DNA from: Agelas oroides
Taxonomy: Eukaryota > Porifera > Demospongiae > Agelasida > Agelasidae
Assembly: GCA_949130485.1 (NCBI GenBank)
Contig: OX422188.1
Span: forward strand, 2,441,722 to 2,505,721
DNA: 64,000 nucleotides
Direction: 5' to 3'
In this document: piece by piece, positions 13,334-24,328 of the stretch
Numbering within the stretch: position 1 is the stretch's first letter
How the letters are laid out: each line of letters begins with the position of its first letter
Made by a program: the position numbers and the translations under genes
Notes under the pieces: model-generated
Databases searched by the model: none
The model's input: only the letters and a program-made list of their open reading frames with translations
Told to the model about the DNA's origin: nothing

Positions 13334-15605
13334 TTTATGGCAGCCATTGAAATGAAGCTATAGTACTGAGAGGGACCACATAAATATATGATAATAGACA
13401 ATTTGTAGACATTTAGGAAACAACTGGATTCTAGCTTTCATTTTTTTTATTTTGTGAGAGTCTTAGTATTAAGTTTTGTACTAAACAACATTCACAAATG
13501 TGACTTTTTTGCTACAAAAAGTGACTTTCATAGATGCAATTAGTTACACTGCTAATTATTATGATATGGTGCCCTAAGTTTCAGTTTCAGCACAGAGACA
13601 TGAATATGGTTACTGCACCTGATGGATCCAAGACAAGTGCGCTGGGTTCGTGTGTAAAAACAGAGCAGCCTGCAGAATATGACAAGCTATATATACCCAA
13701 CTTCTCTGCAGCATAAAATTTGATAGCCAAATTTGTGACAGCCTCTACCTGCATGGCCACCACTAGGTGTAGCCTACTCCACCTTACAGTGCTAGCATTT
13801 TAGGGTAGTGGTTTCCCCTGTGTCATCACAATGGTGTCAGAATTAACATTATTCTTTGATAGCCCGAAGTATCACAAAAGCTTCTTTCAGATTTGCAACA
13901 TCACTAGTCTTGCAATGGAAGAGAGGACCTTTCTGTTTACACACGCTGTTAACATATTGTGAGCTTGCTTTCAGGAGGTAAGTTCATTGAGGAGGGGTGG
14001 TACAAGGTCACTCTTTTGCTACTATATTAACACAAAGTTCAGCTCCAGTATGTTGTTCAGTGACACTTGTGAATGGGTCGTGACCTGTGTACTACACATG
14101 CATTCAGGTATTTATATCTGAGGTGATTTTTAGTGCTTTCTAAGACCCAATGCAACTATACATGATACATTATCCAGGGCACCTTAACAGAAAACTCTTT
14201 GATTAACGAATCTTTGGGCAAAAAAGCTGAAAAAGAAAAACCAACAAACACAAAAACACTGCTGTCAATGTATATTGTCTAGTCTTACAAGTCGGATCAT
14301 ATTAGCAGGTAATTTAGTAATACAGCGAGCACTCTACACTAAGAATAAAATATTTGGCTTGCATTAATGATGGATGCATACCAGCTGGGCTGTGACAGAA
14401 GAGTGTTGTAGTAGTGACAGAATGCTCAGTTGGTGCGTGCAGGGATCCCAGAGCCAGAAGGCTATGTGACAGAATGACAGACTCAGAATGCAGTATGATC
14501 GACAGAAGTCTTACGTCTTAAAGCTAATGTAGCTTTGCACAATATTTACATAGACTTGGCTTGGATATGCCACTTCAACAATGCTGGATATGGCGCAGAT
14601 TGTCTGGTCTGCCACAAAGCAATCTTCCTCTGTTCATTGTTGATCCCTGTATCACAGCAGTGACTTGTTCGTGTTTACAAGAGGTCATTCGTTTTGAACC
14701 AGTATATTTTATGCCTAGAAAGTGACTCTGAGTAAATGCAATGCATCATCTTTCTCCTTTCCCCTGAAGACTGAATTATAGTTGACACAAGAACCTCACA
14801 TCGGAGATGTACTTGCCTGACAACTGCTACTTTATCCATTTCAGGATGTGAAAGTATGAAGCTCAGAACTTCACTTACATACATCAACATGCATGTTTGT
14901 CTCTGTGTTCTTATGCACATTGTGCTAATAGTGCATACTGTGCTTTGCATTTCAATGGGGCAAGAAACTCACATTAGTGTGAAGTGATGCAAATTCTGCA
15001 TGCATGCACTGTTCTCCATTGTGAACAGGTTAATATATCAAATCAAACTTTCAACCATTTATGTATTAAATTGTCCCCAGCATTTGGGGATATGTACACA
15101 TATGATCCATTTATGTAGGAAAGTAGTTGCTTAGTACAATTGTTATACATGACAGGAGTGGCTTCTAGTCTTGATCTCATAAGCCACTCCCTGTGAAGGA
15201 TTTGGCTTGCAGGACTAAGAAGGCTCAATTATCAAGGGGTAGTCACTTATACGTCTGTGTTGACGTGTTTGCAACCAGGATCAAAAATGATCAAGAGATC
15301 AAGGTGACCTCTGAGCTGTAAAAATCAACTGATTAAGAACATGCAGCTGCAATTCAACCACTGAAACTCAAGCAATCAAACACATTGAATCACGATCCCA
15401 GGGCTACCTTTGCTTACTCATTACCAAATCAGCAGCGTGTCCTACTTACCCACGATCAGCATCAGCCCATGCAATCAATAGTAGTGGTATTCATAGCTTA
15501 TCATTTCTAGATACTGACATAACTTCCTGCTCATGTGATCTTTCTTCGCCACCGGTCCGGACCCAGTCAATCAGCGGCGAGAAGTAGGCCTGGCCTGTTA
15601 CCAAA
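13334..15605. other. Spacer between copies A and B
   Basis: This holds the 3' flank of copy A and the 5' flank of copy B. I see no coding exon. Near 15187-15225 a fragment (CTGTGAAGGATTTGGCTTGC) matches the ends of the TIR element at 23124-23409, so it is probably a relic of that family. Confidence 0.4.
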
Positions 15606-18600
15606 ATGGCAGTCGTGGGGCGACAAGTTCGGGTTGCAGCGTCTGAAGATGCAGTTATAGCTGTACAGAGAGATGTAGTTGTGGACCCACAATCCGGCCG
15701 TGCGATAGAGGTCGAGAGGATCGCGGTTGCTGTGGATGCCGGTGATGGAAATATAGCTGTGGCGGAACAACAACGTATTGTTGGAGTGGCTACCCAGGTA
15801 CGTGAGGACTGGCGTACCTACCCGATTGGCGATCTACTGTCCAGTTAGCTCGCGCGTTTCGAGACCTGCGGAAATACTAACCAATGACGTCATTTACACT
15901 GACGTCATTTACACAACGACATGCTAGGGGTAAAAATTAATATGACATAAATTGATAATGTAACGAGAACACACATAATTATGAGTGATCAATCAATGTT
16001 CAGACACTGGCAAATCTGATTCACATGACGGTGTCACAATTCTGAAAACCACTGGGACTAGCCAGACTAGCTATACATGCAGCAAACAAAAGGTGTTGCA
16101 AGTATTAACCAGTTGCAAGCACTAGCACATACAGCACCTTCAAAAAATGCTGTAGGCTACATTAGGTTGGGTAAGCTAGATTATTAGTTTCTTGTTCTAA
16201 TTCAAAGCACTGCAGATTATCATCAACAGGAAGTGGGTTGGAAACTGGCTCAAAACCAAACAAATGTTGGTGAAACTTGTTATCATAACTGCATGCCAAC
16301 ACGTGTAGTCAAAAACTGCTCTGCTGTGCTCTGTTTGACTTCCTGAGAGCACCTATTCAACTGTCCCTCGTTAAATCCCTGGCTTCGTTCATAAAATCAG
16401 GCATAATTTGCTCTTACACCTCACGTGGTTGCCTGCAGTAACATAACCTCTGGCATTTTGTTCCTGTACCTTAAAGGTCAAGCAGGATGTTGTAATGTAA
16501 CCCTTTCTCGTGCAGCAAGGTCAGTGGTCTGGGAACGAGACTACATCCCTGCCTGCATGCGTTTGGCTTACCCGCTACCCATTGCTTGATTATTCATAAC
16601 GCCTTGTGCAGTTCAGTTTTGTTCATGCTGCTGCTTGTCTGTTTGGCCGTGTTGAGTGGACAGTTGTTTAAAACTGACCCAGGATCTTCATTCAGGTGGT
16701 AGGTTCATCTGAGATTTATAGTAGACAAAGAAATGTCCTGCTCTAGCCATTCAATATTGAATAATAAATCCCACCCACTTCTGTTTCCGTCTAACCCCTA
16801 CCCTCAAGCCTCTCTGCCTCCAGTTTGCAGTATGCCAACAGTTGGCACATACCGCAAGCTGAGGGAACAGGGATACAGTATGTCAAATACAACAGTCCAA
16901 AACCCAGTCCATAGTCTAGTCTATAAGTCCAGTCTAGGGTCCAAAGTCCAGCTTTACACAATTACTGGCCTACACAGGCTCCCTAAGGCCATGTGTACTA
17001 AATCCTCATACCAACTCCACTCCAGGAGGCTTGTCTGCTTACTTTGATGCAGCGAGGACTACATATTGCATTGAGCCTAAGAAGTCACCAAGCATGACAT
17101 CAGTATGCGATACAATAACACACCATGAGACACCATAACACACCATCAGACACCATGAGACACCATAACACACCATGAGACACCATGAAACACCATAAGA
17201 CACCATGAGACAACATAAGACACCATCAGACAACATGAGACAACATAAGACACCATCAGACAACATGAGACAACATAAGACACCATGAGACACCAGAGAC
17301 AACATAAGACACCATCAGACAACATGAGACAACATAAGACACCATTTTTTTTATCTTGGAAGGTGTGGTATGCCCCCCTCCTCACTTTCCCCTACATGGT
17401 TGACCACTACTACATGGCCAGATGGGTGCTCTTCCTAACTTTCGTCCCTACACAAGCAATTTCTCCCCTTGACAAATTAACTTTGTAGAAACAAACCCTG
17501 CTACAGATCAAGAAGCAGGATAGTGTTTGTTATCATCATGTGATCTTTGAGATACATGTACTTGTGTATGCATTGAAAGTGATGCACTCAACATTTAGCA
17601 ACACACCTTTAGCGCCCAGTTCAGCAAATATCAGGAATATCAGAGAAGGAAAAGGGAACACCAACCAAAACTACATGCCTCTTAGAATGTTCTGGACAGT
17701 CGTATTAATCTATAACTTAAGGAGGGACTGCCACTTAAGTGCCATTTTTTTTGCTTCTCAGGTATGTGGGACTGTGTTTGTTTCTGTGGTAGAAAAAACT
17801 ATCTGCGCTGCTTAGTTACAAGTGTCTTATTACTGGTGGTGCATGTTGAACGTTGATTGCTTACACTAACTATGGACTCTATGTTTCATGGTTTGAGTCA
17901 ACTGGCTCTTAGTCACACCAATGATTATGCTGTACCACCAGATGTAGTTGTTATGATCACACTACATGCATGCATATGATCTTTATTATCTCTGCAGCCT
18001 CAATGTCGTCCTGCCATTCGTGCAGCCCCTTCTTATGGGACAGCTCCCCGTCCTCCGCAACGTAAGGGTGTATGTTGGAGTAGCACTAAGAATGGATTGT
18101 GTCACTGACCCCATTTGACCCTGCCATTTGACCACTATATACTGTAAGCTCCTGATAATACACCCCTTCATGCAAACTCCCTCCCTCCTCTTTACCAACC
18201 AAGTTTTTTACGTTAAGTAATTTTCCCTCATTTACATGCCCCGTAGCGAGCGTCTTCTCAGCATTCCTTGAGTAAGCTTAGGTCTAGCTCCATCTTTGAG
18301 TGATTTTTGTGAATGCATACACACAACATCACTACCCTCGTTCACTGGCCACCTCTTAGGTTTTCGTTGCTCACAGCATGAGCTTACTACACAGGGTCAT
18401 CTCCTCTCACTGACAATGCAAGTTACATTGATGCCTCTTGGCTTAGTATCTACATGGGCACCAGTGGTTTCCCATAGTACACGTTTAGCGAAGCTGCAGT
18501 TCTTCCAGAAAGCTGCTGCAGCCATGGTGATTGTCGACCTCACACGTAACACCACGAGGAACCAGGAGGTGTATGCTCAAGACTAATTGGATATTTGAGC

Positions 18601-21600
18601 AAATGCCCCCTCCCTACTTTTGCCTCACAGTAGCGGGCAAAAGGGGGTGTATTTCGGGAACTTATATTATGTGTGTAAATTTCACTTACACGGTGTGGCG
18701 TAGGTGTCTGGGTAAAAATGTGTGGAAGCTATGGTGATTAACATTGTTTGCATGCAAGATACATATGGCATAGAAGAAGCGGTTTTTGTTTCACTACGAG
18801 CTACAGGTTAAACTGATTACAGTGGTGTTTTGGCTACAGAAGTGGTCCCAGAGCATCTAATTTCATGCCCCCAGTCCCCCCTACCATGTGCAAGCTTACA
18901 CACACACTAGGTGTGCCCATACTGTGCCCACATAACTTGTTCATCCTAGTTACACCGCTGCCCACACTGCACAAAGAAACAGTTGTTGTAAAACCTCATG
19001 CTTATAGTCTGAATATGGTACTAGAACGGAAATCGGTCTGTCAGTGCGGGGGTGTTGTAACAGCGATAGCCACAGCAGCCATGCATCACCTTCCCACTAT
19101 TTTTGGCATCTTCTTGACTTGCAGTTTAAATAAAATACTGCACAGACTTTGTGCTCTACTAGTACCTCTAGTTAGTGTATGTATATAACATAATTATGCA
19201 GTAGGTATATGTCCATGCGACAAGTCTTACCAGTCACTTAGATATACTGGCTGATTGTCCATGCCCACTGAAAGCAGTTCAGTAAAACCTCGAGTTTCCT
19301 CACCTTATCTTACTGTGATATACTGGTAGCAGGGTTTCATACAGAGGGAGGGGGGGACACTGGGATCCCCCCCCCCCCCCCCCCCAAGAAATTTGAAGAT
19401 TATGATGTCATAATTGCCTATACAACAAGTACAGCATAAGTATACGCCTAATGCACTGTAGCTGAATCTGACGATACTTGTACTTAAAGATGTCCAGAAT
19501 TTCATTAAAATCTATAAAACTCTAGCAGGTGCACCGACATGCACATACACCCTTTGCATGCATGTACATTCCCCCCTTCCAGGAAAAATTCCTGTATGAA
19601 ACCCTGGGTAGTGAGAAGACGTCTGGGTAGTGAGAAGAAGTCTGGGTAGTTGTGTAACATTGAGGCTAGAATTACCAATACTGTAACTAACCTCCTTCCA
19701 GTCCCCCTGCTCAGTTTTTCACCACTTGCAGTGCATGAAGAAGCTAAGGAGGTTCTGGAAGCAAGGCTGTAGCTAAACATCTGCTGCTATTTAATCACTT
19801 AGTTGATCAGATCAATAAGAAGGCTGTATTTCTAGGCCAATGTAAGACAGCATGCAACTGTGCAGGCAATGAATCTGATATGTGTAGCAAACAAGTGCTT
19901 AGTTCAGTAGTCTATTTCAGTAGTCCAGTCTACTGCTTCCAGACAGCCTAGTGGGGGTTGATACTAGCTCTTTACAAACTGCAACATTTTAGCAACTTAC
20001 TTTGAGTGACAACATGTCTTTCAATTATGTTCCTTGAAGGAACAATGTTTGTATAAACTACTTTGTTACAGTGTAAACTGTCTACGAAGATAATGTCCTA
20101 ACCTGGTTTATTGTTTACATTAGCCACCTCGGCACACTCAGAGTAAGGTTGCCACTCACCATAATTATAAAATCCCAGTCACTATACATTATCAAATATA
20201 CTAGGCGAATGCGGTGCATTGTGGGGCGAGCGTGAGTGAGTTGTATGGAGTATTTGTGTTGCACAGGCAGTTAAATATCATTTTCAAAGCCCTTCCTCCC
20301 AAATTACTCATAATTATGGATGTTTATACAGGTAATGAAATTATCATCTAGAGGCTGAACACAAGACACAAAATAAGTGAAAATTAATATACCTTTAGCA
20401 TTTTGAGTGACACACATTTAAGCTTTGACTGTATCATTCAAAACCCCAGGGTGACCCACGTGGAGGGAGTATTCATTCACCCCACTCACACTGTTTGCAT
20501 GGTTGTGTGCTTGGGTAAGGCCTAGTGTTGTGCATGTTGTACGTACAATGCACAAATGAAACGAAGGGTTGAGAAGTAAAGGGACATAACCTGATACAAA
20601 CTATCTTTAAATTGCAGAAGGGTAAAGGCTGACCACAGGGGACAGGCAATCTTCAGTCTTGCTCTCCTCTAATTATCCCCCTCCTTCATTACTCTTTGTC
20701 ATGGCAACAGGGAGAGTCTGGAAACAAGGCTAGAATAATACTGATATATCCAATGTAGCCATGTTTGCATGAAATTTATGCATGGATGGAACCAGAGAGA
20801 GCTGCGACTGAGCATCTGTTCCCTGTGTCTTGCTCTGTCACGTTTCAACCTGGCACATCTTCATTGGTCTCAGCTGCCAGTCTGTCTCTTATTTGCTGTA
20901 ATCTTCTGTCTCTTTCAGTCGTAGTCTCAGCTGCCAACCGTTCACGCTGACGGGTTCTCATCTGCTGTAATCTGGCGTCTCTTTCATAAGCAAAAGCCAT
21001 ATAACTTCACCACAAATACACTAAAAGCTTATTTAAGCGCCCGCTCTTCCTCTTTGAGTGCCTTTACGATCAGCAAGACTCATATAGTTGCCCAAAAGCC
21101 TCACGGAAGACAGCTAAATGCAAAAGTGTGCGGTAGCGAAAGTGCCATTTTTCTCATTCTTTGTTTCTTTGTTCAGACCACTTGTCAAACAACAATAGCT
21201 CGAAAACGGCTTCGGTACTCACCTTGATTTTAGCACGAAACTGATGCTCATCACAGTGCGCAGCTTTCCAACCACTCAGTGTCTTCATAGCTTCAAATTT
21301 ACCCTGGTCAAAAAAGCTGTTCACAGCACTGCCCGACTGCTGTCCGTTGCGTAGGATGCTATTTTCTAATCTTGTACGCATGCGCACATACAGGTTCGTT
21401 CCCAGACCATAAACCACGGTCATTGCTCTGGGAACGAGACTAGTGCTCACACGAAATCGCACACGTTGACCATGTACCTGTATGCACGGCTGGCACGGTC
21501 TATTCCCATGTTTGTGGGAAAGGCTTATGGACACCACGTAGGTAAGGAGCTGTATTCAGTTGCTTACTTATAGCTACACTATAAAATACAGCATTAGGTA

Positions 21601-24003
21601 ACGCCTGGATGGTCAGTTTTTATGCTCTGTCGGTACAGTTTTCTGAGCTGGTCAGTTGTCTTGTGATCGTAAATCAGGAAATCGGCTTCACAAAGGGCTC
21701 AAAATCTGGTACAGAGAGTTATTAGCCCTCCATCAGATTCCAGCTGGCATATTACATGCTTGGAACCACTGCTAAGCTGTCAAACTTATGCTGTTTCAAG
21801 TTCTAGGGTTGTGGTTACACTTGAACGAAATCTTCTTAGGCTTAGGTCTAACTGTAACTGAGATTAACATCAACAGAAACAAGAAATTAAAATGTAAAAA
21901 GATGTAGGGATGGCATGCCAAAAAGTATACAAACAAGTAGCATAAAAGCAAAGGTCAACATAAAGGCAATGCCCCATCCCTACATCTTTTTCACACTGCA
22001 GTTAGACAGCATGCTTGAAACCTAAACTTGCACCCATCCGTGGAGTTAATACTGCTGTAAATGAGCACCAACTACTTGAGTTTTTAAATACTACAGCACT
22101 TACTGTATGACCAGTCCTGCAGCTCACTTCAGCTCAGTGTCTAGGTTGTATAAGCGGTCCCGTATACAATATTAAATGCCAACAAGGGTTCCACTGTTAC
22201 TACAAATAGCATGTCAGCACCAAAAGCTACCTGGTCGCTACATGCATAGCTTCCGACAAGGCACACATACACCACATACCCCATGCTGCTAGACTCTGCA
22301 ATCTGGACCCCAGACCCTTCTTGCCCTTTCAGAAGGGTTTGAAGTCCAGACCCCAGGCCATGTGGGAGGAGGAAAGTGGCCTGAGAACAAGGCTACAGCT
22401 ATGCCCTTCATGAACTGCCAGTAAGGTTGTGGTACGTTTTAGGGAGACCTCCAATACACTGTTATAACTGCAGTGTGAAAAAGATGTAGGGATGGGGCAT
22501 TGCCTTTATGTTGACCTTTGCTTTTATGCTATCATCCCTACCTTGTTTGTATACTTTTTGGTATGCCATCCCTACATCTTTTTACATTTTTATTTTATTT
22601 TTTTTTTATTTCTTGTATATATATATACAACTTGCTTACGTAGCTGTCTATTCTCACAATCTTGTCAATGAGTCCTGCAAGTTGAACTATTGTGGCTTCA
22701 CACACACAAACTACCATGTGTGTTTACTAATGACAACAAGGACCAATCAGAGTGGAGGATAAACCACAGTAGACAGGGATTTATGGCCATAAACAACCCT
22801 CGCCCTCGGGCTCTGGTGGTTTATGGACCATAAATCCCTGTCTGCTGTGGTTTATCTATTACATATATTCCGCCATTCAACTCACTAGTGTGAGGCTCAC
22901 TCACGCTCGCCCCAATAATAATTATATGTGCATATAGTATGCAAGCATTTATCATTGATAACTGATGAATATTCAGTTATAACTAGCCGTGACATGAGAA
23001 GTATTTGTATACCAGTAATTTTCAGGATTAACTGTAAGAGTTACATACGTAGGGTACATTAGGCGGATGTTTTAATTATGTAATCATCATGGGATGAGCC
23101 TGAGCATGCACCACGCTGCTGTTTAGTCTCGCAAGCCACACCTTTCACAGAGGGAGAAAGGGTCTGGTCACGCGGCAACCATTGAGTTGTTGCCACAGCA
23201 GAAAGTTGCTGTGACCAATGAGATCCACACTCTTCATAGATTGCATCTGTTGTCATGGAGTAGTAATTACACCACAATGTGTTTGGTGGATGTCAGCATC
23301 TTATTATCTAACCACGCGGTTTGATAACTGTGTTCCTCAGTGACAACTTGTCAGCTGCAGCGTGACCAGACCCTTCCTCTCTCTGTGAAGGGTGTGGCTT
23401 GCCAGACTAACTATTGTTATGGCACGGTGACACAAGCCATACATGTATCTTTAGCAGAGGGGCAGTTATTGAGCTGTATCGATCATGTGCAAATCGTTAC
23501 ATGAGTGTGATGAGGAAGTCAAGTTTTCATAGCATGCAGTAAGTTTTAACTAGAGGTAGGTGACCACACTGCTGACTATATAGCAATTTGTCCAGTCAGG
23601 GGAGCTACTATGGCTACACAGGTATGGACTAAGCTTCACACCAAAATGAACCACTGAGGATGCATGGCCCTTACTTGACTGCTAGACATAATTACTCAGT
23701 GCCGTCTGTGAGCATGCAGTCTGCCTTGCCACAGTCTGTCATGGTCCATAGTTGAGGTAGCTTAAACCAGATGTAAGCTGTGGTGTGCTTCAACTTGAGT
23801 CATCTTCACTCCCAGCCTCTTTCATGTAGACGCTGCAGTCTGGCCTTTTACTGTCACTCAGCTGAGCTTGGCTAAGTGCATGTGATATGCCATGCATAAG
23901 CATGCGCGTGCGCGCACACACGCACGCACGCACGCACGCACGCACGCACACGCACGCGCGCGCACGCACGCGCGCGCACGCACGCACGCACGCACGCACG
24001 CAC

Positions 24004-24083
<80 letters not shown>

Positions 24084-24328
24084 TGCAGTCCCACTAATAT
24101 GCAGCTTGCTCAGGCTCGTCTCAATAACTATGTATTGTATGAGGTGAACATATCAGTCACAGTCACTTGGTGACAAGGTTGTTGTTTTGTCTTAAACACA
24201 CAGATGAGGATGGTGATAAAGCTTGCTGGTTGCTTTTCCTTTGCCTTCTTGGAATCGTTTGCTTCCCAATTGCTATACCAATTTGTCTGTTGTACTGCTG
24301 CTGTATTGCAATTGTTGGGGATAACTGA
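15606..24328 (+). CDS. Small cysteine-rich tail-anchored-type membrane protein, copy B
   Basis: Exons 15606-15797, 17998-18061 and 24204-24328 (stop TGA) join in phases 0 and 1 to give 126 residues. Exon 1 starts MAVVGRQVRVAASEDAV, identical to copy A at the start, and diverges slightly afterwards. Exon 2 begins with PQ and RPAI as in copy A. Exon 3 carries HEDGDKACW and the hydrophobic core CFPIAIPICLLYCCCIA, with seven Cys. Exon 1 is 192 bp and exon 3 is 125 bp in both copies; exon 2 is 64 bp versus 67 bp. The last intron has grown to about 6.1 kb by repeat insertions. The pair is a head-to-tail tandem duplication. Function unknown; a C-terminally anchored membrane protein is the likely topology. 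Confidence 0.82.
17111..17343. repeat. 10-bp minisatellite, ACACCATGAG-type
   Basis: More than 20 imperfect units of GACACCATRA / GACAACATRA run through the segment and end at a T tract. It lies in intron 1 of copy B, and open frames across it are repeat artefacts. Confidence 0.9.
18062..19329. other. Left part of intron 2 of copy B
   Basis: About 1.3 kb without recognised exon or repeat. Confidence 0.35.
19330..19606. mobile_element. 277-bp TIR element with CAGGGTTTCATACAG ends
   Basis: Left end CAGGGTTTCATACAG and right end CTGTATGAAACCCTG are perfect inverted repeats, and GGTAG flanks both sides. CAGGG-type ends are common in hAT-like MITEs. The interior contains a run of about 18 C (19369-19386), likely to be length-unstable. 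A related end lies near 54853. Confidence 0.75.
20845..21000 (-). pseudogene. Helitron-type N-terminal repeat ORF fragment
   Basis: On the minus strand ATG at 21000 opens a 51-codon frame rich in Arg and Glu: ERDARLQQMRTRQRERLAAE, followed by a second similar unit ERDRRLQQIRDRLAAE, then TGA at 20845-20847. One base out of frame, the sequence continues with ARLKRDRARHREQM, so the reading frame is broken. Repeats of this sort precede the Rep/helicase part of many invertebrate Helitron proteins, as in the longer case at 35227-36066. No helicase domain is visible nearby. Confidence 0.45.
21045..21240 (-). repeat. Dispersed repeat, copy 1
   Basis: The minus strand here matches the plus strand at about 52262-52470 over roughly 200 bp (AAAAATGGCACTT..CGCTACC..CACA.TTTTGC, then TAGCTGTCTTCCG). 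A frame on the minus strand spans part of copy 1 (FDKWSEQRNKE, then stop). I do not recognise the encoded sequence. Confidence 0.65.
21881..22612. mobile_element. TIR element with about 125-bp arms
   Basis: Arms 21881-22003 and 22466-22612 are inverted copies, sharing AAAAAGATGTAGGGATGG and GGTCAACATAAAGGCAATGC. The left arm lacks about 12 bp present in the right. Each arm itself begins and ends with GATGTAGGGATGG in inverted orientation, so each may be a small MITE of its own, inserted twice in opposite directions. Confidence 0.75.
22758..22856. repeat. 99-bp fold-back repeat
   Basis: GATAAACCACAGTAGACAGG at the left pairs with CCTGTCTGCTGTGGTTTATC at the right; the arms extend through TTTATGG.CCATAAA. 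A transcript would form a long hairpin. Probably a MITE. Confidence 0.8.
23124..23409. mobile_element. 286-bp TIR element
   Basis: The left end TAGTCTCGCAAGCCACACC and the right end GGTGTGGCTTGCCAGACTA are inverted repeats that extend inward through TTCACAGAGGGAGAAAGGGTC. A tiny related hairpin is at 58668-58713. Confidence 0.75.
23901..24082. repeat. (CACG)n / (CA)n microsatellite
   Basis: Alternating purine-pyrimidine run, CG-rich at the left and pure CA at the right, ending about 120 bp before the last exon of copy B. Open frames on both strands are artefacts. Alternating CG/CA tracts of this kind can adopt Z-DNA. Confidence 0.97.

Noticed and set aside
17039..17385. Minus-strand frames rich in Cys, Leu, Met and Ser
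   Set aside because: Translations of the 10-bp minisatellite.
23790..24173. Open frames on both strands over the CA/CG tract
   Set aside because: Dinucleotide repeat artefact.
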